A stretch of 14,523 bases of DNA, taken from positions 1 through 14,523 of the forward strand of contig CAZNWB010000078.1 of NCBI GenBank assembly GCA_964576535.1. The letters are read 5' to 3'. The stretch is from 2-02-FULL-66-22 sp964576535 (GTDB lineage: Bacteria; Methylomirabilota; Methylomirabilia; Methylomirabilales; 2-02-FULL-66-22). The position numbers and the translations under genes were made by a program. Each line of letters starts with the position of its first letter. Within the stretch, counting starts at the first letter, position 1. Under the pieces are notes generated by a model, which was not told where the DNA came from, did not search any database, and worked only from the letters and a program-made list of their open reading frames with translations. Positions 1-6,218 of the stretch are shown in pieces.

Positions 1-85
1 GATTACGGTCCTGGATCGAGGTGCCCATGGCACCGTCGAAGATCAGGACCCGCTCCCGCAGGCACTGTCGGAAATCCCTGGTCAT
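1..85 (-). CDS. metH: Methionine synthase (MetH-like), N-terminal fragment cut by window edge
   Basis: Only the first 28 codons lie in the window; the gene runs off the left edge. Reading leftwards from an ATG at 85-83, the peptide contains LRERVLIFDGAMGTSIQ. This is the start of the homocysteine S-methyltransferase (TIM-barrel) domain that opens cobalamin-dependent methionine synthase, where D-G-A-M-G-T is characteristic. Full-length MetH transfers a methyl group from methyltetrahydrofolate to homocysteine via cobalamin, in the cytoplasm. The fragment cannot tell full MetH from a stand-alone homocysteine methyltransferase domain protein, or from a split MetH as found in some bacteria. No strong ribosome-binding site is visible; GGCGGA lies just upstream of the ATG on the minus strand. 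It follows the ketopantoate reductase gene in the same direction after an 85-nt gap, so cotranscription is plausible. Confidence 0.8.
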   Translation of the reverse strand, partial: MTRDFRQCLRERVLIFDGAMGTSIQDRN

Positions 86-134
86 CTGGTCCGCCGATTC
101 AAAACCATCAGACAATATACTTCATATTTATCCT

Positions 135-161
135 CAGATTTAGCAGATTACGCAGATTTCC
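135..161. repeat. Three tandem 9-bp units in the panE-metH gap
   Basis: CAGATT recurs at 135, 144 and 153, exactly 9 nt apart, giving three CAGATTNNN units. The surrounding gap (86-170) is clearly more AT-rich than the rest of the window. On the minus strand a TATATT (119-114) resembles a -10 box for metH, but no matching -35 box is seen, so I do not call a promoter. No terminator hairpin is visible after the panE stop. This is one of three short-period repeat tracts in gaps of this window. Confidence 0.6.
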
Positions 162-170
162 TAAAGACAA

Positions 171-1172
171 TCATTCAGGAACATTTGGGGGCCTGGAGGC
201 CTGCTGGGTCCGCTCGATCCCCTGGATCAGCCGATACAGAAGCTCGACCTTGGGGACGGCCAGTCCCAGCGTTGCCGCCAGGCGCACGACGTGCCCGATG
301 GTGTGGTCGGCCTCGGTGACCTTCCCCCGCTCCAGGTCCTGGAGGGTCGAGATCCTGACCTGGGTCACCCCCTGCTCCAGCATCGCGCGTCCTCGCGCCA
401 TTACCGACTCGACCGCCTCTTCGAAGGAGAGGCTGCACACCGTCTTCACCGCGAAGCCCCGGAAGTCCTCCAAGGGGATGCGCGTCCGTTCGGCGATCTG
501 CGCGACCTCCCGGCTGAGCTCGACGAACAGCGTGGCCAGGCCCCGGTCCAGGTAGATCTGGTGCAGGGACAGGCGGGTCACGCATGAGAGGGCCGCCGCG
601 GGCACCATCTGGTTGAGCTTGCACCACGTGGCACTCCGGATGTTCGCATGCACCTCGACGGGAAGGCCCGCCTTCCGGAAGAGGTCCGCGATGGCCTCTC
701 CCCGGGCCGACGGCCGTCCGTCCAGCTCCCCGATCCAGGTCCCGCCGTTCCCCGTGTGGAGCACGCGCCCGGGTCCGGGCATCGAGGCCCCGATCAGCGT
801 CATCGCCCCGACGACCGCTTTCTGGCCAAAGGCCTCCGCCAGCTCCTCGTCCTTCCGGCCGCCGTTCTGGACCGATATGGCCGCGCCGATCCTGCCCCGC
901 AGGTGGGCGAGGGCCGCCAGGGCCTCCGGCGTATCCTGGCTCTTCACGCACAGGATCAGGAGGTCGGCCGCCCCCGCTTCGCGGGGATCCACGACGGCCC
1001 GGACATCCCGGACGACGTGACGCCCGCGCACGCCGTCGATCTCGAGCCCCCGGGCCCGGATGGCCTCCACGTGGGCCTTTCGGCCGATGAGCGTGACGTC
1101 ACCACCCGCCTGGGCAACGTAGCCCCCGATCACGCTCCCCAGGGCCCCGGCACCAGCGATCACCGTTTTCAC
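171..1172 (-). CDS. panE: Ketopantoate reductase family protein (2-dehydropantoate 2-reductase)
   Basis: The 333-residue protein has an N-terminal Rossmann fold with GAGALGS (residues 7-13), the NAD(P)H-binding GxGxxG of the PanE/ApbA family. A VQNG segment (101-104) and ATWCKLNQ (181-188) follow; K185 in the latter fits the family's catalytic lysine. The C-terminal half is the helical ketopantoate reductase domain. PanE reduces 2-dehydropantoate to pantoate in pantothenate/CoA synthesis in the cytoplasm. Many genomes carry several paralogues with other substrates, so the exact substrate is inferred. At 333 residues it is slightly longer than typical PanE (about 300). The start is GTG at 1172-1170, with AAGGAGG at 1190-1184, an 11-nt spacing. 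It is probably expressed from the promoter at 1390-1362 with a leader of roughly 180 nt, followed by metH. Confidence 0.88.
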   Translation of the reverse strand: MKTVIAGAGALGSVIGGYVAQAGGDVTLIGRKAHVEAIRARGLEIDGVRGRHVVRDVRAVVDPREAGAADLLILCVKSQDTPEALAALAHLRGRIGAAISVQNGGRKDEELAEAFGQKAVVGAMTLIGASMPGPGRVLHTGNGGTWIGELDGRPSARGEAIADLFRKAGLPVEVHANIRSATWCKLNQMVPAAALSCVTRLSLHQIYLDRGLATLFVELSREVAQIAERTRIPLEDFRGFAVKTVCSLSFEEAVESVMARGRAMLEQGVTQVRISTLQDLERGKVTEADHTIGHVVRLAATLGLAVPKVELLYRLIQGIERTQQASRPPNVPE

Positions 1173-1237
1173 GAGACTGGCTACCTCCTTCTTGGTGTCC
1201 CCCTCGGGGATGCTTGAAGCCCCACCCCCACCTCATT

Positions 1238-1258
1238 CCTCCCCCCTCAAGGGGGAGG
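1238..1258. repeat. Perfect 8-bp hairpin in the panE leader
   Basis: CCTCCCCC (1238-1245) and GGGGGAGG (1251-1258) form a perfect 8-bp stem around a 5-nt CTCAA loop. It lies between the predicted panE promoter and the panE start, so it would be in the 5' leader RNA of the minus-strand transcript. There is no T-tract on either side, so it is not an obvious intrinsic terminator. It could be a dispersed intergenic repeat or a leader structure. Confidence 0.6.
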
Positions 1259-1361
1259 AGACCCTCTGGGAATGGTGGACTGTGCCAGCGGATCACGTTG
1301 TAACGTTCAACCGTCAGCCTCGCAGCCGGCCGCGAACCAGCGGTCAGAGCATTGATCGGGG

Positions 1362-1390
1362 AATCTAGCATGCGGAGTACGACCGGTCAA
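1362..1390 (-). promoter_or_regulatory. Sigma70-type promoter for panE-metH
   Basis: On the minus strand TTGACC (1390-1385) is followed after exactly 17 nt by TAGATT (1367-1362). TGC sits immediately upstream of the -10 box, an extended -10 arrangement. Transcription would start near 1355 and read through the leader hairpin into panE. Identification is by consensus match only. Confidence 0.55.
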
Positions 1391-1396
1391 TTGACC
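1385..1396. promoter_or_regulatory. 12-bp perfect palindrome over the -35 box, possible operator
   Basis: GGTCAATTGACC is a perfect 12-bp palindrome. Half of it forms the minus-strand -35 hexamer TTGACC. A dimeric regulator bound here would block the panE promoter. It could also arise simply because the -35 consensus is self-complementary when abutted; there is no second site nearby to support an operator. Confidence 0.35.
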
Positions 1397-1500
1397 CGAC
1401 GAAGATCCGGACTGTGAGGCTCGTGACATCGTGAATCGGTCCTGATTGTCTATGCATCCAATAGGTGGGCTATATCGGAGTGGAGCAGTCTACTTTCACC

Positions 1501-1530
1501 TTGACCCGATTTACTTCCCCGGCCTATCAT
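1501..1530 (+). promoter_or_regulatory. Sigma70-type promoter upstream of the radical SAM relic and cytochrome gene
   Basis: TTGACC (1501-1506) and TATCAT (1525-1530, five of six matches to TATAAT) are separated by 18 nt. The TTGACC lies 102 nt before the relic ATG at 1603. The intact radical SAM gene has a similar arrangement, with TTGACC 105 nt before its ATG. The promoter may now drive the cytochrome c gene. Confidence 0.5.
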
Positions 1531-1575
1531 CCGCCGCGTTCCCTCGCTCGATCCGGAGGGTTCGCTTCGGTCGGA

Positions 1576-1708
1576 CTGCCGGCCCAGGTTGCAAGAATTG
1601 CCATGGCGTACTCTCTCGGGCTTGGCCTTCCCAGATTGCAACGTGGCGTGTGCTCTTTGCGACCGCGCTACCAGCGGCGCCTTCCGCCTCTCCCTCCGGG
1701 CTGTCCAG
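1576..1708 (+). pseudogene. Decayed 5' fragment of a radical SAM gene, paralogous to the gene at 3360
   Basis: From 1603 the sequence encodes MAYSLGLGL, identical in protein to the start of the intact radical SAM gene at 3360, and every nucleotide difference in those nine codons is silent. Between 1630 and 1636 the copy is 2 nt shorter than the intact gene. After this frameshift it continues in another frame with CNVACALC (from 1637) and SGAFRLSL, matching CNLACAHC and GGAFRLSL; about 17 of 24 residues agree. This includes the CxxxCxxC iron-sulfur motif. Weak similarity also runs a few codons upstream of the ATG (ARIAMA against ERVAMA). Similarity stops near 1708, so most of the gene is gone. 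The silent differences suggest the copy was once under protein-level selection. I see nothing recognisable between 1709 and the cytochrome start near 1840. Confidence 0.75.
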
Positions 1709-1839
1709 CAGAATGGATCGACCCGGCCGCTTTCGGTGTCAACGCGGAAGCCTCTCTCCGACGGGGCTCACGCGTCGCGCTGTGGTTGGAGCCCTGTCCC
1801 GCCAAGAGCGCCTCCGGGGGCTCGATACCCGCCTGGCTC

Positions 1840-2544
1840 TTGGGCTCGAGATACCGGCGCGGGCGGACACAGATCGGAGCGGCGGCCCTCGTGTTGGGGG
1901 TGCTCTGGCTCGCGGTGGCCGCCGCGGGCGACGACGCCGGGCTTCCCCTCGTCGAGGGCGAGCGTCTGTGGGCGCAGTCCCCCGATCCGGGGAACCCCGT
2001 GGCCTGCGCGACCTGTCACTGGGATGCGGGGGCCGTCCGCGGCTGGGCGCCCAGCTTCCCCAAGTTCAGGCCGCTGCCGCTCCCCGCCGCGCGCGTCATG
2101 ACCTTGCTCCAGGCCAACGCCGAAGCGGTAGAACGGCACTACCGTGTCTCCGATCCGCTCCCAGCCGCCACCGCCATTACCGCCTACCTCACGGCGCTCG
2201 GGCGCGATCTCCCGGTCACCCCCGGCGTGACCCCCGACCGGCCGCCATTGCCTGAGCGGCTCCGGGCCCTGGCCGCCAGCGTGACCCGGGGCGAGCAAGA
2301 GTTCGCCGACCGCTGTCGGGCCTGCCATGGCCCGGATGAGTCGGCCGCGGCACTTCGCCGGTTTCCTCGTCTCGCGCAGGGGACGCCGCAGTCGATGGAA
2401 GCGTACCTGGAAGGCCACACCAGGGAGCCCCGACTCCCCTGGGACGGGCAGGCGGTCGCCGACCTCATGGCGTACCTGGCGTCCCGGCTCGCCACGGAGA
2501 GGACCGGGGTAAATCTCGATCACGCACGAAAGGAGCGTCCATGA
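1840..2544 (+). CDS. SoxA-like diheme c-type cytochrome, periplasmic
   Basis: Two CxxCH heme sites are visible, CATCH and CRACH, in a protein with a basic N-terminus and a hydrophobic stretch (IGAAALVLGVLWLAVAAAG) typical of an export signal. The first half, with LW..., CATCHWDAG, FPKF, VMTLLQ and an ITAYLTALGRDLPV segment, resembles SoxA, the cytochrome subunit of the periplasmic thiosulfate-oxidising SoxAX complex. Unlike true SoxA there is no cysteine after the second heme site, so the catalytic cysteine-persulfide heme ligand is absent; it is better seen as an electron-transfer relative. The start is uncertain. The frame is open from 1465, and an ATG at 1603 belongs to the upstream radical SAM relic. 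A TTG at 1840 gives a sensible signal peptide and a 234-residue protein, but has no clear ribosome-binding site. Its stop overlaps the next start by 4 nt. Confidence 0.78.
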   Translation: MGSRYRRGRTQIGAAALVLGVLWLAVAAAGDDAGLPLVEGERLWAQSPDPGNPVACATCHWDAGAVRGWAPSFPKFRPLPLPAARVMTLLQANAEAVERHYRVSDPLPAATAITAYLTALGRDLPVTPGVTPDRPPLPERLRALAASVTRGEQEFADRCRACHGPDESAAALRRFPRLAQGTPQSMEAYLEGHTREPRLPWDGQAVADLMAYLASRLATERTGVNLDHARKERP

Positions 2545-3236
2545 TCCGAGTGTTCCTCGCCGTCTCACTCGCTGTCTCGGTTTGCGGCGGGATCCTGGCG
2601 CTGGCACAGCCCGCCACCGGGCAGACCGTCATCTCCGGCACCGTGAAGAGCAAGGACGGGAGGCCCGTGCGGGGGCTCGCGCTGCTCGAGAAGGGAGAGA
2701 TTCATAACAATGTCTGGGACCGCGGCGCGCTCGTGGACGCCCAGGGCCGGTTCAGGATCGAGGTGGCCTCCGGCGGGCAATACGGCCTCCACGTGTACTC
2801 CAGCGGCTACTTCTACGACCCCCAGGCGGTCAGGGTCGAGACCGGCAAGACCCTCGAGGTGAACGTGGCCCTCGTGCCCGAGCCGACCCGCGCCAATGAT
2901 CCCCTTATCAAGCAGGTTGGATTCTTCCCGGTGGAGGCCCGGCAGGGCAAGGTGACCTTCGTGAAGATGGACGTGGCCGACCCGAACGGCATCCTGGGCC
3001 CCCAGGTCCTGGCCGTCAACGCCGCGACGGGGCGGGCCTACGCGCTGGATCCGCCCCGGTGGGTCTGGAGCCCCAAGTCCAACTACCCGAACGGCGTCTA
3101 CCAGCTCGAAGTGGACACCCCCCAGGCGCCCATCAATCCCCGGGACTGGCACTTCGTGGTGGCCGACCACCAGTGCAATACCTCGGACATTCTCTCGTAT
3201 CCCCACGAGCCCAAGCCGCAGCAGGTGATCCGGTGA
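2541..3236 (+). CDS. Secreted beta-sandwich protein (carboxypeptidase regulatory-like domain)
   Basis: The 231-residue protein starts at ATG 2541 with AGGAG at 2531-2535 and overlaps the cytochrome stop (ATGA), so the two are almost certainly cotranslated. Residues 1-28 look like a signal peptide. Residues 29-112 (ISGTVKSKDGRPVRGLALL... RFRIEV... GYFYDP... TLEVNVALVP) fit a carboxypeptidase regulatory-like/transthyretin-like beta-sandwich. The C-terminal 120 residues, including PPRWVWSPKSNYPNGVYQ and DWHFVVADHQC, look like a second beta-rich domain that I do not recognise. One cysteine (C212) remains in the mature protein. I infer a periplasmic or surface location. No enzymatic motif is seen. 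Such domains usually bind or scaffold, and the coupling suggests it partners the cytochrome. It could also be a substrate of the radical SAM enzymes downstream, but nothing in it proves that. Confidence 0.75.
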   Translation: MIRVFLAVSLAVSVCGGILALAQPATGQTVISGTVKSKDGRPVRGLALLEKGEIHNNVWDRGALVDAQGRFRIEVASGGQYGLHVYSSGYFYDPQAVRVETGKTLEVNVALVPEPTRANDPLIKQVGFFPVEARQGKVTFVKMDVADPNGILGPQVLAVNAATGRAYALDPPRWVWSPKSNYPNGVYQLEVDTPQAPINPRDWHFVVADHQCNTSDILSYPHEPKPQQVIR

Positions 3237-3254
3237 GCCGCGTCAGCTTTGATG

Positions 3255-3283
3255 TTGACCCCTGTGGGATAGAAGCATACCCT
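3255..3283 (+). promoter_or_regulatory. Sigma70-type promoter for the radical SAM gene pair
   Basis: TTGACC (3255-3260) and TACCCT (3278-3283) are separated by exactly 17 nt; the -10 keeps its three most conserved positions (T, A and final T). It lies in the 123-nt gap after the secreted protein and would give a leader of about 70 nt before ATG 3360. The pair may also be reached by read-through. Confidence 0.5.
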
Positions 3284-3359
3284 GACGTGCCCTGCCGTGT
3301 TTCGGTAGCATGATGTTGCCGGGGTCCGATTGACGAACCTCACACTGGAGAGAGTGGCC

Positions 3360-4385
3360 ATGGCCTACTCCCTCGGGTTAGGTCTCACCAACGAGTGCAA
3401 TCTCGCCTGCGCGCACTGCTACCGGCCGACCGGCGGCGCCTTCCGCCTGTCCCTGGAGGATGTGCAGCGCACTTGCGAGAGCGTGCCCATCGCCTCCGCC
3501 AACCTCGGCACCGGGGAGAATGGAATCCATCCCCAGTTCAACATCATCACCGAGTACCTGCTCGGACGCGGCATCAAGACCAGCCTGACCACCAACGGCT
3601 ACACGGTCGAGGTGATGCCCAATGCCCTCTTGAAATCGCTCACCGAGGTCGAGTTCTCCTTCGATTTTCCCACCCAGCCGGAACAGGACGCCTTCCGCGG
3701 GCCGGGCGCGTGGGACATGGCCATGCAGGCGATGCAACGCTGCCGGTCGCTGGGGGTCGAGGTGACGATCGTCGCCGTGATGATGCGGACCAACTTCCGG
3801 CGGCTGCCCGAGGTGGCCCGCCTGGCCCAGGACTGCGGGGCGAACTTCCGGGTCAACGTGTACCAGCCGGTGAAATCCGACGCCTTCTCCATGAGTTACG
3901 CCGAATTCTGGGAGGGGTGGCGGCGCCTCTTCGAGGTGGCCGGGCTTGTCGGCACGACAGAGCCCATCGTGAACGCCATGCTGGGTCTCAACAGCCTGGC
4001 GGGCTGTGCCTGCGGGCGCCGGACCATCCGGGTGACGCCCCTGCGCCGCGTCATCCCCTGCGTGTACTGGCGCGGGGACGGCCTGCCCCTGGAGCGGCTG
4101 TGGGAATTGAAGGAGGCCATTCTCCAGACCGAGAACTTCTGCGCCGCGCGCCTCCTACCTGCGGCCTGCCGGGGATGCGTCCACGAGACCACTTGCGCGG
4201 GCGGGTGCGTGGGGCGGCGGCTTCTGGCCGGGGACATCACGGCGCCCGACCCGTACTGCCCCATCATCCGGCAGGATCCCACTCGCCTCACGGCGCGGAT
4301 GGCGCAGGGGAGGGCCCTGGTCAAGTCCGGCTCGGCCTGCACGACGATCCTGCGCGTGGACGGCCACGCGGGAACCGCGTCATGA
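3360..4385 (+). CDS. Radical SAM/SPASM domain protein (first of a pair)
   Basis: With the ATG at 3360 (GGAG at 3347-3350, 9-nt spacing) the protein has 341 residues. CNLACAHC (C13, C17, C20) is the CxxxCxxC motif that binds the SAM-cleaving [4Fe-4S] cluster, and GTGENGIHP (about 50-58) sits where the GGEP motif lies in the family. The C-terminus is a complete SPASM-type region: C216/C218, C234, then C270, C273, C279 and C283 with CX2CX5CX3C spacing, then C300, ligands for auxiliary clusters. SPASM enzymes usually modify peptides or proteins; the substrate here is unknown and no short precursor gene is evident nearby. A TTG at 3330 would add 10 residues; the upstream relic shows weak similarity in that extension, so it cannot be excluded. 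The stop overlaps the next radical SAM start by 4 nt. Confidence 0.87.
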   Translation: MAYSLGLGLTNECNLACAHCYRPTGGAFRLSLEDVQRTCESVPIASANLGTGENGIHPQFNIITEYLLGRGIKTSLTTNGYTVEVMPNALLKSLTEVEFSFDFPTQPEQDAFRGPGAWDMAMQAMQRCRSLGVEVTIVAVMMRTNFRRLPEVARLAQDCGANFRVNVYQPVKSDAFSMSYAEFWEGWRRLFEVAGLVGTTEPIVNAMLGLNSLAGCACGRRTIRVTPLRRVIPCVYWRGDGLPLERLWELKEAILQTENFCAARLLPAACRGCVHETTCAGGCVGRRLLAGDITAPDPYCPIIRQDPTRLTARMAQGRALVKSGSACTTILRVDGHAGTAS

Positions 4386-5425
4386 CCGATCACGCCCGCC
4401 CCACCCAAGGGGTGCCTTGTCGGGTACCCGGTGGCCGCCCGGCCATCGTGCCCGAGCTGCCGACGATCCTCTACCTCGAGACCACCAACCGCTGCGACTC
4501 CCTGTGCCAGACCTGCATCCGGACGTTCCAGACGCTGGAGCCGCCCAAGGACCTGACCCTGGACGAGCTGACCCGGATCGTGGACCAGCTCCCGCACCTC
4601 CAGCGGGTGCTGCTGCACGGGATCGGCGAGCCGCTGCTCAACCCCCAGCTCTTCGAGATGATCGCCTTTCTCAAGGGCCGGGGTGTCACCGTCGTCTTCA
4701 ACTCCGACGCCATCGGCCTCACGGACAAGAAGCGGCGGGGACTCATCCAGAGCGGCCTGGATGAACTGCGGGTCTCCATGGACGCGGCCACGCCGGAGAC
4801 GTTCCGGGCCATCCGGGGCGTGCCCATGTTCCACCGGGTGGTGGAGAACACCTCGGCCCTCGTGGCTCTCCAGCGCGAGTTGGGTGCCGTCACGCCGAAG
4901 GTCTCGCTGTGGTTCACGACCATGAAGGAGAACGTGCGCGAGCTCCCGGATTTCATCCGCCTGGCCGGGAAGATCGGCGCGGCCGAGGTGAACGTCCAGC
5001 GCCTGATCTACTATGGCCAGGGAATGGCGGTCCAGGAGCAGTCCCTCTACGGGTCCTTGACCGCCCTGGAGACCCAGGTCCTGGCCGAGGCGGCGCAGCT
5101 CTGCCGGGAGCAGGGGATCGCGCTCAAGGCCTCGGGCGACAACACGCCGGAGGCGAGCCTGACCCCCGAGGAGCGGGAGCGGCCCTGGGCCGGATGCCAG
5201 CGACCCTGGAAGCTGAGCTACGTCACCGCCAACGGCAACGTCCTCCCCTGCTGCATCTCCCCCTGGACCGCCAAGGATTATGCGGGGCTGATCCTGGGGA
5301 ACGCCTTGACCCAATCCTTCGCCGAGATCTGGAACGGGGAACGCTACCAGCGGTTCCGGACGCAGTTCGAATCCCACGCGGCCCCGGATCCCTGCCGGGG
5401 GTGCGGACGACTCTGGTCCTACTGA
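4382..5425 (+). CDS. Radical SAM/SPASM domain protein (second of a pair)
   Basis: This 347-residue protein begins at an ATG overlapping the previous stop (ATGA), so its translation is probably coupled. CDSLCQTC (C38, C42, C45) is the radical SAM cluster motif and GIGEPLLNP (80-88) the SAM-binding GGEP-like motif. The C-terminus has a shortened SPASM-like cysteine set: C272, C290-C291 in GNVLPCC, a LGN...EIWNG stretch typical of SPASM enzymes, and C338/C341 in the last ten residues. It is not a close copy of the first enzyme: the N-terminal 25 residues are extra and the SPASM part is shorter. The two may act in sequence or together on one substrate. The family spans peptide maturases and enzymes acting on small molecules, so function is open. 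Confidence 0.87.
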   Translation: MTDHARPTQGVPCRVPGGRPAIVPELPTILYLETTNRCDSLCQTCIRTFQTLEPPKDLTLDELTRIVDQLPHLQRVLLHGIGEPLLNPQLFEMIAFLKGRGVTVVFNSDAIGLTDKKRRGLIQSGLDELRVSMDAATPETFRAIRGVPMFHRVVENTSALVALQRELGAVTPKVSLWFTTMKENVRELPDFIRLAGKIGAAEVNVQRLIYYGQGMAVQEQSLYGSLTALETQVLAEAAQLCREQGIALKASGDNTPEASLTPEERERPWAGCQRPWKLSYVTANGNVLPCCISPWTAKDYAGLILGNALTQSFAEIWNGERYQRFRTQFESHAAPDPCRGCGRLWSY

Positions 5426-5430
5426 AAACT

Positions 5431-5516
5431 GTGTAACGTTTACCGTGTACCGTGTAACGCGAGAACGCGGTCCGATCGTTCCACGGCACACGTTACACGC
5501 CACCCCTTACACGTTC
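5431..5516. repeat. Intergenic cluster of short direct and inverted repeats
   Basis: TACCGTG-TACCGTG-TAACGCG (5441-5461) is a 7-bp period repeat preceded by another GTGTAACG at 5431-5438. CGTGTAACG (5451-5459) is the reverse complement of CGTTACACG (5491-5499), and a further TTACACGTTCC follows. A small nested hairpin CGCG-AGAA-CGCG spans 5458-5469. The cluster fills almost the whole 103-nt gap between the second radical SAM gene and the transferase. There is no T-tract, so it is not a standard terminator. Confidence 0.6.
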
Positions 5517-5528
5517 CACGGCCATGCC

Positions 5529-6218
5529 ATGAGAGTTGCCCTCGCCATCATGGTCAAGCAGCCCGCCCCTGGGCGGGTGAAGACGCGCCTGTGCCCGCCC
5601 CTCACCCCGGAACAGGCCAGGGATCTGTATCGCTGCTTTCTCCTGGACAAGATGGCCCAGGTCCGGCGCATCGCGGCCGCCACCCCGTACCTGGCGTTCA
5701 CCCCGCCCGAAGCCGGATCCTTTTTCCGAGATCTTTCCGGCGGGACCTTCTCCCTGGTCCCCCAGGAGGGACGGGACCTCGGCGAGCGACTCCATCACCT
5801 CTCGACCCACCTCCTCGCCGTGGGGCATCCGGGCGTGGTGATCGTCGACAGTGACACGCCGAGCCTGCCGGACCCGTGCCTGATGGAGGCGGTCGAGCGC
5901 ATGACCGACCGCGACACCGATGCCGTGTTCGGCCCGGCCGAGGACGGGGGGTACTACCTCGTGGGTCTGCGACAGTCGGCGCCGGCCATCTTTCAGAGGA
6001 TTGCGTGGAGCACGCAGGTTGTCCTGGGCCAGACGCTGCGCGCGGCCGCGGGTGCCGGCCTCCGGGTGCACTTGCTTCCGCCGTGGTACGACGTGGATAC
6101 GGGAAAGGACCTCGGCCGGCTGACCCGCGACCTGGAGGGCAACGGGACCACGGCACGCGAGACCTGGGCGTTCCTCCAGGGCCTCAGGGCGGGATGGGTG
6201 GAGGGAGAGCGGTCGTGA
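5529..6218 (+). CDS. TIGR04282-type glycosyltransferase (DUF2064, rSAM/selenodomain-associated transferase 1)
   Basis: The 229-residue protein has the family's N-terminal VKQPAPGRVKTRL (9-21), VDSDTPSLP (106-114), where the aspartates fit a metal/nucleotide-sugar site, GPAEDGGYYLVGL (135-147) and WYDVDT (186-191). These mark the DUF2064/TIGR04282 GT-A-like nucleotidyl- or glycosyltransferase family. The family was named for its frequent occurrence beside radical SAM genes, which is also the context here, although its reaction is not established. It is soluble and probably cytoplasmic. The start is the ATG at 5529; an in-frame GTG at 5445 would place 28 residues in the repeat cluster and is rejected. 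No strong ribosome-binding site is visible. The stop overlaps the next gene's GTG by 4 nt. Confidence 0.85.
   Translation: MRVALAIMVKQPAPGRVKTRLCPPLTPEQARDLYRCFLLDKMAQVRRIAAATPYLAFTPPEAGSFFRDLSGGTFSLVPQEGRDLGERLHHLSTHLLAVGHPGVVIVDSDTPSLPDPCLMEAVERMTDRDTDAVFGPAEDGGYYLVGLRQSAPAIFQRIAWSTQVVLGQTLRAAAGAGLRVHLLPPWYDVDTGKDLGRLTRDLEGNGTTARETWAFLQGLRAGWVEGERS

Noticed and set aside
86..130. TATATT on the minus strand as the -10 box of a metH promoter
   Set aside because: The region is AT-rich and no -35-like hexamer is found at suitable spacing.
1391..1420. Plus-strand TTGACC in the palindrome as a promoter for the cytochrome gene
   Set aside because: No acceptable -10 box at 16-18 nt spacing; the plus-strand pair at 1501-1530 is far better.
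3310..3333. Tiny ATG frame of seven codons ahead of the first radical SAM gene, a possible leader or precursor peptide
   Set aside because: No ribosome-binding site and too short for a radical SAM precursor; short frames of this kind are expected by chance.
3395..4381. In-frame upstream extension of the second radical SAM gene through the whole first gene
   Set aside because: The extension is a shadow of the first radical SAM gene in another frame; the ATG at 4382 with a 4-nt overlap explains the start.
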